From contig JAKSXM010000142.1 in the NCBI GenBank assembly GCA_022575985.1, positions 3,038,001 through 3,102,000 on the forward strand: 64,000 bases of DNA. The letters are read 5' to 3'. Made by a program: the position numbers and the translations under genes. Shown in pieces: positions 49,187 to 61,669 of this stretch. The notes under the pieces were generated by a model. The model worked only from the letters and a program-made list of their open reading frames with translations. It was not told the origin of the DNA and searched no databases. Each line of letters begins with the position of its first letter. The first letter of the stretch is position 1. The DNA comes from Anagrus nilaparvatae (Eukaryota; Arthropoda; Insecta; Hymenoptera; Mymaridae).

Positions 49187-49470
49187 CGCTGATTTCAAAT
49201 TTTTAGGTCCTGACCCTGAAAAACCAGCAAATACTGAAAAACTTTGTTTTTAGGTCAATTTGAAGGTTATTTAAACATATTTCATAAGAAACATTTCTAA
49301 GCTGAATAAAAATATTTAATCCTGGTCTCAAAAATATATTAACCATCATTTGAATTGTTTCTTATGAAATAAGTCAAAATAACTTTTAAATTGACCAAAA
49401 GATATGGTTTTTCGGTATTAGGGCTCAATTTTCAAGGTCAGGACCTAAAAATTAAGATTCAGTGATCCCA
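49187..49470. repeat. Foldback-family repeat, copy 2
   Basis: Inverted repeat centred near 49315: CTGATTTCAAATTTTTAGGTCCTGACC pairs with GGTCAGGACCTAAAAATT, and CATTTCATAAGAAACA with its inverse. Confidence 0.6.
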
Positions 49471-49559
49471 AAAACTTAGCCTAGTCATTTTTAGGCAAAT
49501 TATATAAATATCTTATGTTTTTTATAGAAAAATCTCAAAAATCAGGCCGATATGTGCCT

Positions 49560-49785
49560 ATAAATATATATAAAAAATATAGTTTTCGGGGTCGGGACCT
49601 AAATATTCTTATTGAACGACCTCGAAAACATTTTATTTATCATTTCAAGGGAAATTAGAAATGTTTCTTATGAAATATGTCAAAGTAATCTTTAAAATCG
49701 ACCGAAAAATACGGGTTTTTAGTATTGCGGCTATTTTCTCGGAGTCGAGACCTAAAAATTTGAAATCAGCGTGTCAAAGTGTAGA
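49560..49785. repeat. Foldback-family repeat, copy 3
   Basis: GGGGTCGGGACCTAAATATT, TTTCTTATGAAATATGTC and GAGACCTAAAAATTTGAAAT follow the same order as copy 2, more diverged. Confidence 0.5.
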
Positions 49786-50680
49786 CCTCTAACATATATG
49801 GCTTCTAGACTATTAGTTACCTTATTAAAATATTGACATTTTTTGTTTTTAATTTTATACTTTTAGTGGTTTTTTGAGTGAAAAAATTAATATGACATGG
49901 TCATATTCTGTAAGTAAAATAGGCAGTAAAAAATTTTGCTGTCAACTTCTGTGTAGCACTACGGTTACTTGAAATTTTATGGCAAGTACCCCAAAATTCA
50001 GTCTTTTTAGAGTTGGATCGGATCAAATTTTGACCAAAAACTTAAATTTTTTGAGTTAAAATCAAAATTTCCTTGGTTAAAAAACCAAGTAACCTAAAAA
50101 GAATCTGAATTTTCAGGTCAGGCAACCGATATTTCAGTTAACTGCATATTCCTACTTAATATAGTAACAAATTTTTGTCCCAATTGCGAATTTCATCGCA
50201 AAATTTAGCAGAATAAACATAAGGCTAAAAATTCTTTGATTTAGTAGCATCAAATAAAATTGAATTTTAATTTTAGGAAGCCAAAGAACTGAAATAACTA
50301 AAAAATAAATAATTTTATATATCAAAATGAGCGGAAATAACCCATATATACACAGAACTTCACAACTTTATAATACAATGTTATTCAGTAAAGCTATTGT
50401 AAAATCATATATAAAAGCTTCATTTGCTCGTTAAATAAAATCTTTTGGTCTGTATTTCCAATGACTGACGAGCTAATATTTGGATTTCTCGTAAGTCTAA
50501 AGATGTGACTTAAAAAATAAAAAAAAAATGTATTGAAAAAAAAAGTTCGTAATTGAAAGATAGAAAGAGATGAGAAAAAAAAATAAAATAGAAAGATGTG
50601 AAAGAATGAAATGGATAAAAAGGAAAAAAAAATTTTTTTACTCTTGCCTTACATGATTGAGTACATAACAGAGTATAGAA

Positions 50681-53600
50681 ATGATTATTGCAATCTTCTG
50701 CTTAGGTCTTTTTTACATGTACTTTGAATTTTCATCGGCTTTTGAAGCACCAGTACTTCTTTTTAGTAAAACAACCGTATTCCAGGTCAGTTCACTTCTT
50801 TATTTTACTTTTAAATTATGTACATAAATTTTTCTTTTTTATTTTATTTTCGAAAATCAGTTAAGTTCATTAAATAAATCGTTTGTGTCTGATATTTAAT
50901 TTGCAAAAATTAAAGATTTTATTTTTTTATCTTTGATTTGAATATTTAGTAATAAATTTTTATAATTTTTTTGCATGCCTGATTATAAATGTTAAGCTTC
51001 AGGCTTCATTTATTTAATTTTTCAACTTATTATTTAATTTTATAAAAAACGGTCAAGCTATTTTTTTATCTTACTGTTGATTTAAAAGAAATTTTCGTTA
51101 TTGTAAAAAGTGCAGAAATAAATTTTTTTTTATTACACTAACTTTTTTTTTCATTTTTTAATTCACCTTTTTTTTTGTTCTTTCATATTATTTTATTTTT
51201 ATCTTCCGTTTTTCACGTTCAACAGCCGCGTTCATCTTTATATTTTTTATCAAAAAAAAGAAAGAAAAATAAAAAAAAATCGTGTAGTTTTTACGTTATA
51301 CCTTCGAGTCCTTCGTTACGGTTCGAGAAATCTCGTAAGAAAATTGAACCTTTTTTTTTATCCAACATTTTTTTTTTTCATTAAAGTACTCCACGAATTC
51401 ACGAAAGATTGGCATTAAATAAATATACAGTTAACCATTGTAAAAAAGATATATATTTTTTTTTTATTCATATAAAAAGATTTAAATGAAAAAGGCGTTT
51501 TTTTTTATGATTAATGTTATCAAGCACAGCTGTATTGATGCTTTTTTACTAGATTAACCGACTTTTTCTCACTTGATATTTTTTTTTCTTATCATAATTT
51601 ATTGTAATAGATTAAGGCTCAAATTAAAAAAAAAAAATTTTATTTTTTTTAGCTAACCACTGGTATATCAATGCCAATAGCAATGAATAAAAGAGGCGGT
51701 TTAGTATTTTCCTCAGGTTTTCAATTCAATTATCTATTACCATGGAATCTAACCGAATTTAAAAAAAACCCAATTGATAATAACAATAATAATAATACAA
51801 GACGAGAGTTGAATTTAGAAAATATTTATACAACAATTGAAGATTCTATCGAAAAGTATTAATAATAATTAATTTTTATTACATCATAAGTATACTAAAA
51901 ATAACTTTAATTAATTAAGTGTACTTAAGTAAAATATCATTCGTTTTTTTATAATTAAAATTGATAACTAAAAGTACCATTTTTTTTATTCTTAGTTTTA
52001 ATTTAATTATGATAAAAAGAAGATAAGAAAAAATAAAAAAAAAGGTTGCACAGTTAAATTAATAAATACGATGCTTTGTAATGATCAAAGAGACATTTAT
52101 AATAAGGATATTGTTCCTTTGTTATATAATAACTTTAACGTAAATTAATTGTGATATAAAGCAATTATGTTACCAACGGATATTTAAGTGAAGAGGAACT
52201 ATATTCAAGTACTTTGTTGTGGATGTAGAGAAAATATTTATTAGATTATTTAATTATTTATAGTTTGTTTATTAATTTTTTTGAAGTTACTCTTGTTTGT
52301 ACTTTATCTTAAATAAAATTTAAATTATTTGTCTGTTTAAACATTAATTTAATTTATTAAATGTATATTTTTTGAGAATTTATTATTTACTGTCTGACTA
52401 GTGGTTGATTGTACTACTTAGAAATTAAATTTTTGAAAGGCTATTGTTGGATAAGCATTGTGATTTGGATCCCTAAATAAAATTTAGCCTATGTTTTACC
52501 ATGAAATAAGTTGTCAAAAAAGTTACTGATGTCCTTTGGAAGTAATCCTTGAGACCACGACAGGCACCTAGGATCCAGAATCAGAAAAAAGATGTTTTTT
52601 AGTATTTTTTACACTTTATTTAGCATTACAAAAATGTCATCCTTATATTTATTTAAATAGACCAGTTGAATTTAGACAAAATATGATTTAAGGTCTTTGT
52701 AGGAGGGGAAAAAAACTTCTTATCATTTTAAAATACAATAACTTATACTGCCGTTTACCCGCGCTTTATGGATTTATCAAGTTATGAAATTCTTAAAGCG
52801 CGGGTAAGCGGCAGTTTAAGTTTTTGTGTTTTTCTATATTAGATAGGTGTTATTTCCCCTATAAAGGTCGTAAAGCAAGTTTTTTTTTCTCCATCCAGTT
52901 TTTAAATAAAATTTAAAGGCATATTTTTTTGATGTTGATAAAACCGATTTTAAAAAAATTAAAAATTGTATTTCTAGATCTTAGTTTGGACCTAAGGGTT
53001 CCATAAGTCCAAAAAAATTTTTTCTTGCAAAATGATAATTTTCCAATTTTTTTAACCAATAATCAAAATTTCATCTGTTCATTAATAGGAGAAAATAAAT
53101 AAATTATTCGGTTTTTTAAGGTTTCTGGGAGCTTTGGCATACATGTATAATTCCAACGGAAATCATTAAGGTTTTTGACAAATTTTTGAATGGTACTATT
53201 TAGGCTAAGTTTGGTTTTAGGAGCTTAATCACTATGCTTTTTTGGTAGCAGCTTTTACTAATAATCCAGTTTACATACTTACACACACCCACTCACATGC
53301 ATACTTATGTCCAAATAGCTCCAAAAATACCATTTTTATTTATAAAATAATATTTCATAATATATTTTCTAAACTTAAAAACTTACAATTTCAGGTTCGG
53401 CTGGGGAAATGGAAAAAATTGTTTGCTACGTATGATTTGTGAATTAGGAGAAAAACCATTAATTAGAAATAACGACAATTTTATTGAGGAAATTCTACAT
53501 CTACTATTAACGTAAGCATAATTTTTTCCTTTTATTCATTTTATTTTTCATTAAAATTAGTTTAATTAAATCAAATAATATAATATGTACTGAATTATAG

Positions 53601-56600
53601 TAACTCTGACAGATAAAGTACTTGTTATCCAATTATATTGATAAAGTGGATCCTATTTATGCACTTCAGTTTATATATAATTGTTTTAAAATTATCGTGT
53701 AAACAGGATTACGTTAACAAAATAAAACGTATTTAGATTAGTTTTAAATTTAGTAATTAGCAGTTTTGTTCTAAAAAATATATTACTGATAATTTCAACT
53801 ACTTGTGATGCTTTTGTAGACCAAATATTTGACCCATTTGACAATTTTTTTTTTCCTGTAAATGTTAATTAATTTTTGCAAATCTCCAATAATTTTTTTA
53901 AATTTTATTTTTGTAAAAAAAAATTTGAAATGTAATGTGTGAATTTTATACAAAAAAATGCATAGACTAATAAATATATCAGCCTGGTAAATAAAAAAAA
54001 ACTACTTATATTTTCAATCACTAGATGTAATTTTTCGCTATTTACCAAAAAAATAAGAATCCAAAAATTAAGGCTCGTTTAATAACTCATGTAAAAAAAT
54101 ACATTGTCTCCTAAAATATTTGGGCTCCTAAAACCTCTAGAATTTGACGGAAATATTTAGTAGTAATTTTATCTAAATAGTACCATATCCCAATTTTCAC
54201 CCTGTAAGCACATATTCAAATAAATCTTTTATTTAACTACCAGGCTAATACGTACAAATATGTACAAAATGTAAGAGTATTAAATAATAATGAAAAAGTA
54301 TTAGTTCGGGAATCCAGTTTTCTATATATATAGAACAAAGTCAAATAAATAGCTTTGAAGTTCTCATTAATATAGTGAACAAAATACAGAACAAAAGAAT
54401 TTATATATATAAATTTAACCATAAAAATTCCTTTTTTTTTATAAAATTAAAAATTTTTTTATTCGTTATTAAATATTCTACTTTTGTTTTATGAAAAATA
54501 AAAAGGGTATCTTTTAGTTATATTATGAATTTAGTTTACTTTTAGTTAAAAATTTTAATATATATATGAATGCTTGATTAATATTTATTATAATAAACCA
54601 TGCATAAAAAGACTTTTAGCAATTTAACTTTATTTCAAATATTAATCATGGTTTTGTGTGCATTATACATAAGAGCATAAAAGATATAAATTTCTAATTA
54701 AATTCATTTTACTTGATTAAATAATTTTATTTTTTTTTTTATTTAGCTAAATTATTTATTATGATGTGGTGTGTTAATAACTTAATTTTTATGTAAAGAA
54801 ATTTTACATTGTTTATTTATGGGTGGTTTAGAACTCTCTGTAACTGCTCCCCAAAAATAGTACGAGAAATTAGTTTCCTGAGATTAATTAATAAACTGGC
54901 TTTTTATTATTTTTCACATTTGAAACCAGAAAAAATACTTTGATTTGAAATAATCCATATAGAAAATTTCATTAATAATCACAATGATAAATGATTTTGT
55001 ATGCATAATTTGTACAAAGGGCATTACGAAATTTACTTTTGAATATTATAGAGTTAATAAACCTGAATTTATACAAACATAATTATTTACAAAATTAACG
55101 TCTGCTTAAATAAATATTTAAAGTAAATTTAAATTATTGACCAAAATATGTTTTTTTAATAACTGATGAATTTAACAAAAATTTATTTTTATATAATTTT
55201 TAAAGCAATTTATTTGTTTTTAATTAATAATGCATTTAAAAAGATTATGTAAACTTGTGATTAAATAAATTGACATTTGAATGTGTTTATATTTACTTTT
55301 TAATTAAAATCACATTGTTTATTATAATTTTTATTATCTAATTATACATTTTTTTAATCGAGTTTAATTTTTCTGATTTACATTGTTTTTCTATTTAATT
55401 TATTTATTTTATTTGATTAATTGATTGCTATTTTAATTATTTGTTTATGAATATTTGTTAGTTATTTAAAATGAAGCTAACAAATAGATTATTTTTTTCT
55501 TGATAATATATTGCTTTAAAAAATATAGGTCAAAATATCTAGTAATTCTGTACCATTTTACAGGATTTTGGAAACTATGCAAGTTTTTGGATGGGGTTTA
55601 CAGGGCAAGTTAAAGATTCTTGCAAGTTTGTGACGCTTATTAAAATTTATTAAAATTTCCTTTTAATAAAAACTAATTTCTTGTCATGAAGTAAATAAGA
55701 AAAATATTTTTGAAAATTTTTTCTTTACTAAACTGTTACAATGTCAAACTTCAAAATATTCTTCTCTGATATTTAACAAATGTTGTAAATAAACGAAATA
55801 TAATTAAAAGTTTTAAAATAACTTTTGTTATAAAATTAATAATTTAAAAAATTTTAATAGCAAAAAATGTTTGTTTACTATTTTTATTTTCAGTAAATAT
55901 TTTTTCTTATATATAAAAAAGAGCTTCTTCTATATTTTTTTATATTTTGCAAATAAGATTTTTTTTTTGACTTTATAAACTATGCATAATTTAATAACAT
56001 ATTCAAAAGAAACTTTATTAGAAAAATAAATATATATATAGATAACTAATATAAAAAATATGTCAACAAGAAATAACTTTTTAAATAAATACAAAATTTT
56101 TATTATTAAATTTTACTTTTCGCTTTTGTTTTTGTAAATAAATGTATGTCAACATAATCAAAATATTGTTACCTGAAAAAGGTAATATTACACTTTTTTT
56201 CGAATTTTTCCATGTATTTGCATGCTGATTAACCTACAGAATTTATATGCGAGAACGTACAATAATATTTATTATAACTCATAGGCACAAATTCGTATTC
56301 GATAGGCATCAAAGCAGTGAAAATCGGAAATCTATCAATTCACTGAAATTTGAAAAGTGCAAAAACTCGGGTATTTTCAAAAGTATCATGTTTTCAATTT
56401 TTAATAAATAATATTTTTCGGCTAAAAAATTTTGATAAATTGTTGATAACTAAATTAATCGTATGTGAAGTTTAAAAAAACAAAGCTAATTTTTGGTACT
56501 AATAATAAGGATCTAAAATCTTAAAATTGGCCCTATATTTTGCAAATTGACATTTTGGTGCAAATTGGGTCCCTTTGGGCAGAATTGAATTCTTGTTGTA

Positions 56601-57205
56601 AAATTTGATTTCTGGGAGTCAAAATGAACTCTGTAGATAATGAATCCCATAAAAAAACTGCCTTTAAGTCGAGCAAAAATTTTAATTTAGGAGTACAAAA
56701 TGAGTCTTGAATAATAAAAGGAGCCCTACCTTGTTGAAATTCCCCTTAAATGGCTTTGGACCTAAATTTAATTTTTAACCAAAAACAATTGGATTTTTGC
56801 GAAGTATACACAATAAACTTTTACAGCTCCTATTACTTTCATAAATAATTTTGTTATAAAATTATCTTTAAAGGCATTTAAAAATAAGTTAATCATAAAA
56901 AAAATTTCTTTTTCATAATATTTCTATTACTTTATAATAATTATGAAACTCACTTATAACAATAATAATAATTAAGTATATAATAATTAGTTAACGTAGT
57001 TTGAAACTAAAATTTTAATTAAATTAAATTTGATTCCAACAGACCGTCAAAAGATTCTATAGAAGAGGATTATATGAATCAACGAAGCGCATTGAAACCG
57101 TACGAGGAAGCTGAACAATTTGGAAAATCTTTAGGTGATTGCACCTTAGCTTATAATAATTGTAAAATATCTTTACTAGATTATTTTACTAATATTATGA
57201 ATTGA
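50681..57205 (+). CDS. DM4/DM12-family secreted protein 3 (195 aa)
   Basis: Four exons: 50681-50785, 51653-51855, 53395-53511, 57043-57205; phases 0, 2, 2; 195 aa. Exon 1 is a signal/leader segment (MIIAIFCLGLFYMYFEF SSA) plus PVLLFSKTTVFQ. Exon 2 gives LTTGISMPIAM...FQFNYLLPWNLTEF and an Asn repeat. Exon 3 gives FGWGNGKNCLLRMICELGEKPL...FIEEILHLLLT. Exon 4 gives PSKDSIEEDYMNQ...YEEAEQFGKSLGDC...YNNCKISLLDYFTN. The four Cys (NC, IC, DC, NC) and the intron positions match the other DM4/DM12 genes here. The third intron is 3.5 kb with no other gene visible in it. AATAAA repeats follow the stop at about 57228-57247. Secreted or extracellular by its leader; function unknown. Confidence 0.87.
52742..52820. 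repeat. G+C-rich hairpin in intron 2 of DM4/DM12 gene 3
   Basis: CTGCCGTTTACCCGCGCTTTA pairs with TAAAGCGCGGGTAAGCGGCAG around a 25-base loop, a strong hairpin in otherwise A/T DNA. Confidence 0.75.
53512..57042 (+). other. Long third intron of DM4/DM12 gene 3
   Basis: 3.5 kb, extremely A/T-rich, with no nested gene or recognisable element. Confidence 0.5.
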
Positions 57206-59756
57206 TTTTTAACTTTGTAAAAATTAAGAAATAAATAAATAAATAAAATTATACATTTTATTCTAATTATTTTATGTAATATGAACTTTCTTTCCTTTAA
57301 ATTAAAGTTTGTATTGAATGACAAAAGTATATAGTAGTAATATTAGCTCTTCAACGAGTTTCTATACCAATTTGTTCTCACGTGTATTATATATGTGAAA
57401 ACTTTATTTCCGTATTATAATGCGAGTTAAATTTATATATTCGACCTCAAGATAATTTTTTTTTTTTTGCTAAGTTTTAATATTATTAGGTAAGCATACT
57501 AGGATAGTATAGTGGTGGCTCATAAGGCTCAAATGGTTCTATTACCCGCTGTAGCCCGTTTTTGAACTATTTGGCTATTTTTAGGGTTTATTTAACCCTG
57601 TTAGTTCGAGTCTTGATCAAAGCTATCTTTCTTTATAAATTTTCTTGTTTTTTGGTGAATCAGTAATTTTTTTGAAAAATGGCTCCGTTATCCGCTACAA
57701 CCAATTTTTGGCTGCTATTTTTTTGAATTTTTTTAAATAATATCAATTCTAATTTTTGTAAAAATTTTCTTTCAACATTATATTTATGTTACTTTTCTGC
57801 GGAGTTTATGAATATTGTGGTCTTTTTTCCGAAAATACTGTCCCATTAATTTAGGCTATTTTTCGCGTTTTTTTATTCCTGTCAATTCTAGCCTTCATGA
57901 AAACTTTCATTAATTGGTAATTATATTTTTTAATACAGGTATCCTAAATATTTTGGTATTTATATAGAATAATAGTTGCTATTGCTGCAATCAGCTATTA
58001 ATTAATTTCAACCAATTTTTCTAATGATGGATCCTAGTGATTAACGGAAATATTTTTCCAAAAAAAGTCCAAAAAATTCATGATCCCCCCATCAAAAAAT
58101 ATGAAAACCAAAAAAGAAAAAAAATTTAAGTTGACATCGCAATTGGCAGGATTAAGAAAACGATAATAATAGCCAAAATAGCAAAAATGGGCTCGGTAAA
58201 CGGGATAATGCTTCGATGAAAGGACCAAAAGATTCGCAATAAGCACACCAAAAAACAGAAGTACACTAGGAAGGGGCTTTAGTGGGGAAATGGATACTAA
58301 TAACCAGAAATAAGTAAACGTAAAGTCAAACTTTGGTCTTGGCAACTTACTATTCTTAAAATACCGAAGAAAATAAAATTTTGCTGATATTGACTTCTGA
58401 ATTATAGGGCAGCATGATATAGAAAGTGCTGCATTACGCCAGAATATATTAAACTATAGAAGGCGTTTTTAAAAGCTTTTCATGGCGCCTTTAAAATATA
58501 ACAGTTTCCAGTATCCAGATTTACACTATAAAAAGTAGTAAAAATACAGAAAAATTAAAAAAATTAAGTGAAAGTCTAATATGCATATAAATCAAAAATT
58601 AAATGAGATTTACCATACGTATATTAAATATATATTAGATGGTAAATTCCTTGTATTAAATTGCATGTTATGTACATAACATTAAAGAATGTTTTCCCCA
58701 AAATATCTTAAGAAATAATTTTATAATAATTATATATAACATACAAAATACTTAAACTTGCATTAAATATTTTAATAAACAAAAATGATAAAAATGAAAT
58801 TTAATTTACGTAGTATGTATACACACCCTAATGCCTTTCCAATGTATTTATTTAAAATTTTTGCCGTCTGTTTGAGAAATATCTGCGGTAAAAAATGGCA
58901 TGAAAACTTTATTAATATGAAGAAATATAATTTGCGAGTAACCAAGACCATAGATTTTCTAAGAAAAGCAACTATCGTTTTTAAATTTTAACAAAAAATA
59001 TTTTGAAGGCAAATTGATGAAAGAGGATGGGGAAAGTATTGAGATTTTTGGTTTAAATGCGCGATTATTTTATTTTTAAAATGGATATACATAGTTACAG
59101 AGCTCTGGAATAGGCTGTTATTAGTCAAATTAGCCATCCATTCATTTCTCTGCTAGGATTATTTAAAAAAATCATTCAAAACATTTATTTATTTGGTTTT
59201 CTTTAAAAACTGTTTTTTTGTAAACTGTTTTTATTATTTGATTGTCCGTCTTATATCAGAGATGCTTATATTTAGTACGGTGTTTTTTTAGAGCCTTTGT
59301 ATATACTAGAAAATATGATATATTGAAAAAATTATATATTTTTATACTAAACTACTTTTATAAAAAAAAATTTATTTTAGCGCTGCACGCATATCTTAAA
59401 TGAGCGAAAATTTTTTTTTAATTCCCTTACGTTTCATGTCATTTGCACTCGCGCGTTTGAAGAAGAAAACAAATATCGCTAGCCAAAAGTAGAATTCCGC
59501 TAACCGCAAAATAAAAAATCTGCTTACAGAAAACAAAAGTAACCCACTTGAAGGAAGTAGAGTTTTAACATGAAATATATTCATAGAGAAATAATCATAG
59601 TGAAATCTTAATTTAGGGATTTAGGTTAATTTTGATTTAGGGACTTTTAGAATACTTTCAGTTTATGGACTTAGGGTAATTTCAATTTAGGGACTTATTA
59701 TAATTTCGGTCCTATAACTTAACACACTATTTTTTTTTCAACCCAGGAAAAAATTG

Positions 59757-59915
59757 AAAAATAGTATATTTACGGCTCGTATCCAGAAAAGTAAAGAATG
59801 GCCTAAATACCACATAAATTGAGTTCGAGGAAAGTAAACTGCGATTTGGGACATTCTTTATTTATCAACAAGGGCCGCACAAAATTTTTCTGCGTCAGTG
59901 ATGAAAAAATAAGTC
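59757..59915. repeat. Dispersed repeat related to 25914-26110
   Basis: Same module order as the first copy with substitutions throughout; direct orientation. Confidence 0.6.
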
Positions 59916-60469
59916 AACGTTAAAGCTAAATTTTTACAAAATAGGGTGAGGCTGAGTTGTGCCCAAGGTTGTGCTTTAAGTTTTTAAATTTTCTAAAAAC
60001 ATGGCAGTTTTAAAAGATACATTCCTGTAGACCTTTACATATATATGTATTATTTTCGAAGGCACAAAATAATTGTAGTATGTATAAAAACTGACTTAAA
60101 TTTTCCTTTATTATAATAGATCTCGTAAGTAAACATAGTAGAAAAAAATTAAAAAAAGTTTTGTATAAAAACTTTTCATAAGCTATACAACTTTTAGTTT
60201 CTATAAATAAACTTATATTATATGTAAATATATATATATATATATCCAGGTATATATATATTTATGAATATTTATAAATATTATTCAATTCAATATTTTA
60301 TCAATCACTTCAGTTATTAGATTATATATTTCATTCGTACTTCGGAATATAGATAAAATAAAGTTTTATATTTACAAATATATTTTTAATCTATTTTTAA
60401 TAATCTTTGACAGGAATAATCTACTAATTTTAAAATTAAATTCCATAAATAAATATTATTTGATACTAA

Positions 60470-60948
60470 CAATATTTACAGGTTTGTATGTATGTTAGTC
60501 TGGCAGTTATTTTAAAAATTTTTTGGATTTTTTAATATTGGCTGAAATACGTGGGTTTCTACTGATCTTCAGTCTCGTAATAAATAATGTTTCATTCATG
60601 TACTCAGAGTCAATCTTTAAAAAGTAGATCAAGGAGCTATAATTTTTGAAATTTTTGACTCCCAAAATAGAAGGGGGTCGAAAAATGAAAATTTGTTGGG
60701 GGGAGGAGTCAAAAATTGATGTTTTCAGGGGAGGGTCTAAAGTTGACTTTTTATGGGGGAGAGATTAAATGACTTAGAAAAATTTTAATGTAGGGAAAAT
60801 TTTGTCTCTGAGCACACGAATAAAACATTATTTATTATGGGATTAAAGATTCTCTCCTTAATAAACCATGTATTTCAGCCAGTAATAAAAAATCCAAAAA
60901 ATTTTTAAAATAACTGCCAGACTCGTACATACAAACCTGTAAATATTG
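60470..60948. mobile_element. Foldback element between DM4/DM12 genes 3 and 4
   Basis: Ends CAATATTTACAGGTTTGTAT and its inverse; arms of about 75 bp include GTCTGGCAGTTATTTTAAAA. The centre holds a 'ggggagagattaaatgactta' piece of the dispersed repeat. Confidence 0.75.
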
Positions 60949-61669
60949 TGATTATCAACTAATATTAATTCATACTCTCTGAAAATACCTCCAAACCTTT
61001 CTTACACTTTTCTGAATAAAATGATAAAAGAAAAATCAGATTTATCTTGAGACGCAATTATAAGAGCTAAACAAATTTTTTATCAAACTATATTTTCACT
61101 TAATATTTTTCTTATTTGCCAATTTAAACTTTTTTGCTATTTCTAGTAATATCTGTATAGATAGATAATAAAATAAAATATATATATTTATATAAAATTT
61201 CATGCATGATATATAATTTACGCATATTCACAAAACAAACATATATATACTTACTTTTAGCAAAATATAAATGTATATATTTATGTATTTTGCACATTCT
61301 CGTATAAAAAAAAGTTTTCCAAGATCCGTTTCACGTCAAAGTTAACTTTAACGTTTGTCGTTCAGTATATATATATATTTTCTCATCTCATTTTTCTTTA
61401 CTTGAGTTTTCTTGCTGTTATTTTTTTTAGAGCCAGTGGTAACAGTTGTTACTAAAAACTAGTAGTATATATATATATATAATTTTGAAAGTTTTTAAGC
61501 AATATAAAATAAGGTTACTCAAAAAATAAAATAAAAAAAAAGAGAGGAAGAGAGATAATAAATATTACTAGTTTTTTTGAGTTTTTCAAATATATATAGA
61601 AACTTTTTTTTTTATAATCTTTTTTCAATCCTTGTATGATATACTGTAGAAAGTTTTAAAAAAAAAGCT

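Larger units (their letters stand above)
47442..50680. other. Intergenic DNA between protease exon and DM4/DM12 gene 3
   Basis: Occupied in part by the three foldback-family repeats. An open frame of 134 codons at 48528-48932 (minus) shows no signal peptide, domain or splice-linked neighbour and is not called. Confidence 0.4.
57206..61669. other. Intergenic DNA between DM4/DM12 genes 3 and 4
   Basis: Contains the dispersed repeat at 59757-59915, repeat pieces at about 59605-59720 and the foldback element at 60470-60948. Frames at 58034-58345 (minus) and 58785-58991 are not gene-like. TTCAGT at 61361-61366 may be an initiator for gene 4. Confidence 0.4.

Noticed and set aside
51300..51335. 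GGTTCGAGAAATCTCG resembling a tRNA B box
   Set aside because: No acceptor or anticodon stems could be built around it on either strand.
58034..58345. 103-codon frame on the minus strand
   Set aside because: Phe/Leu/Pro-biased with no recognisable domain, no splice partner and poor codon structure.
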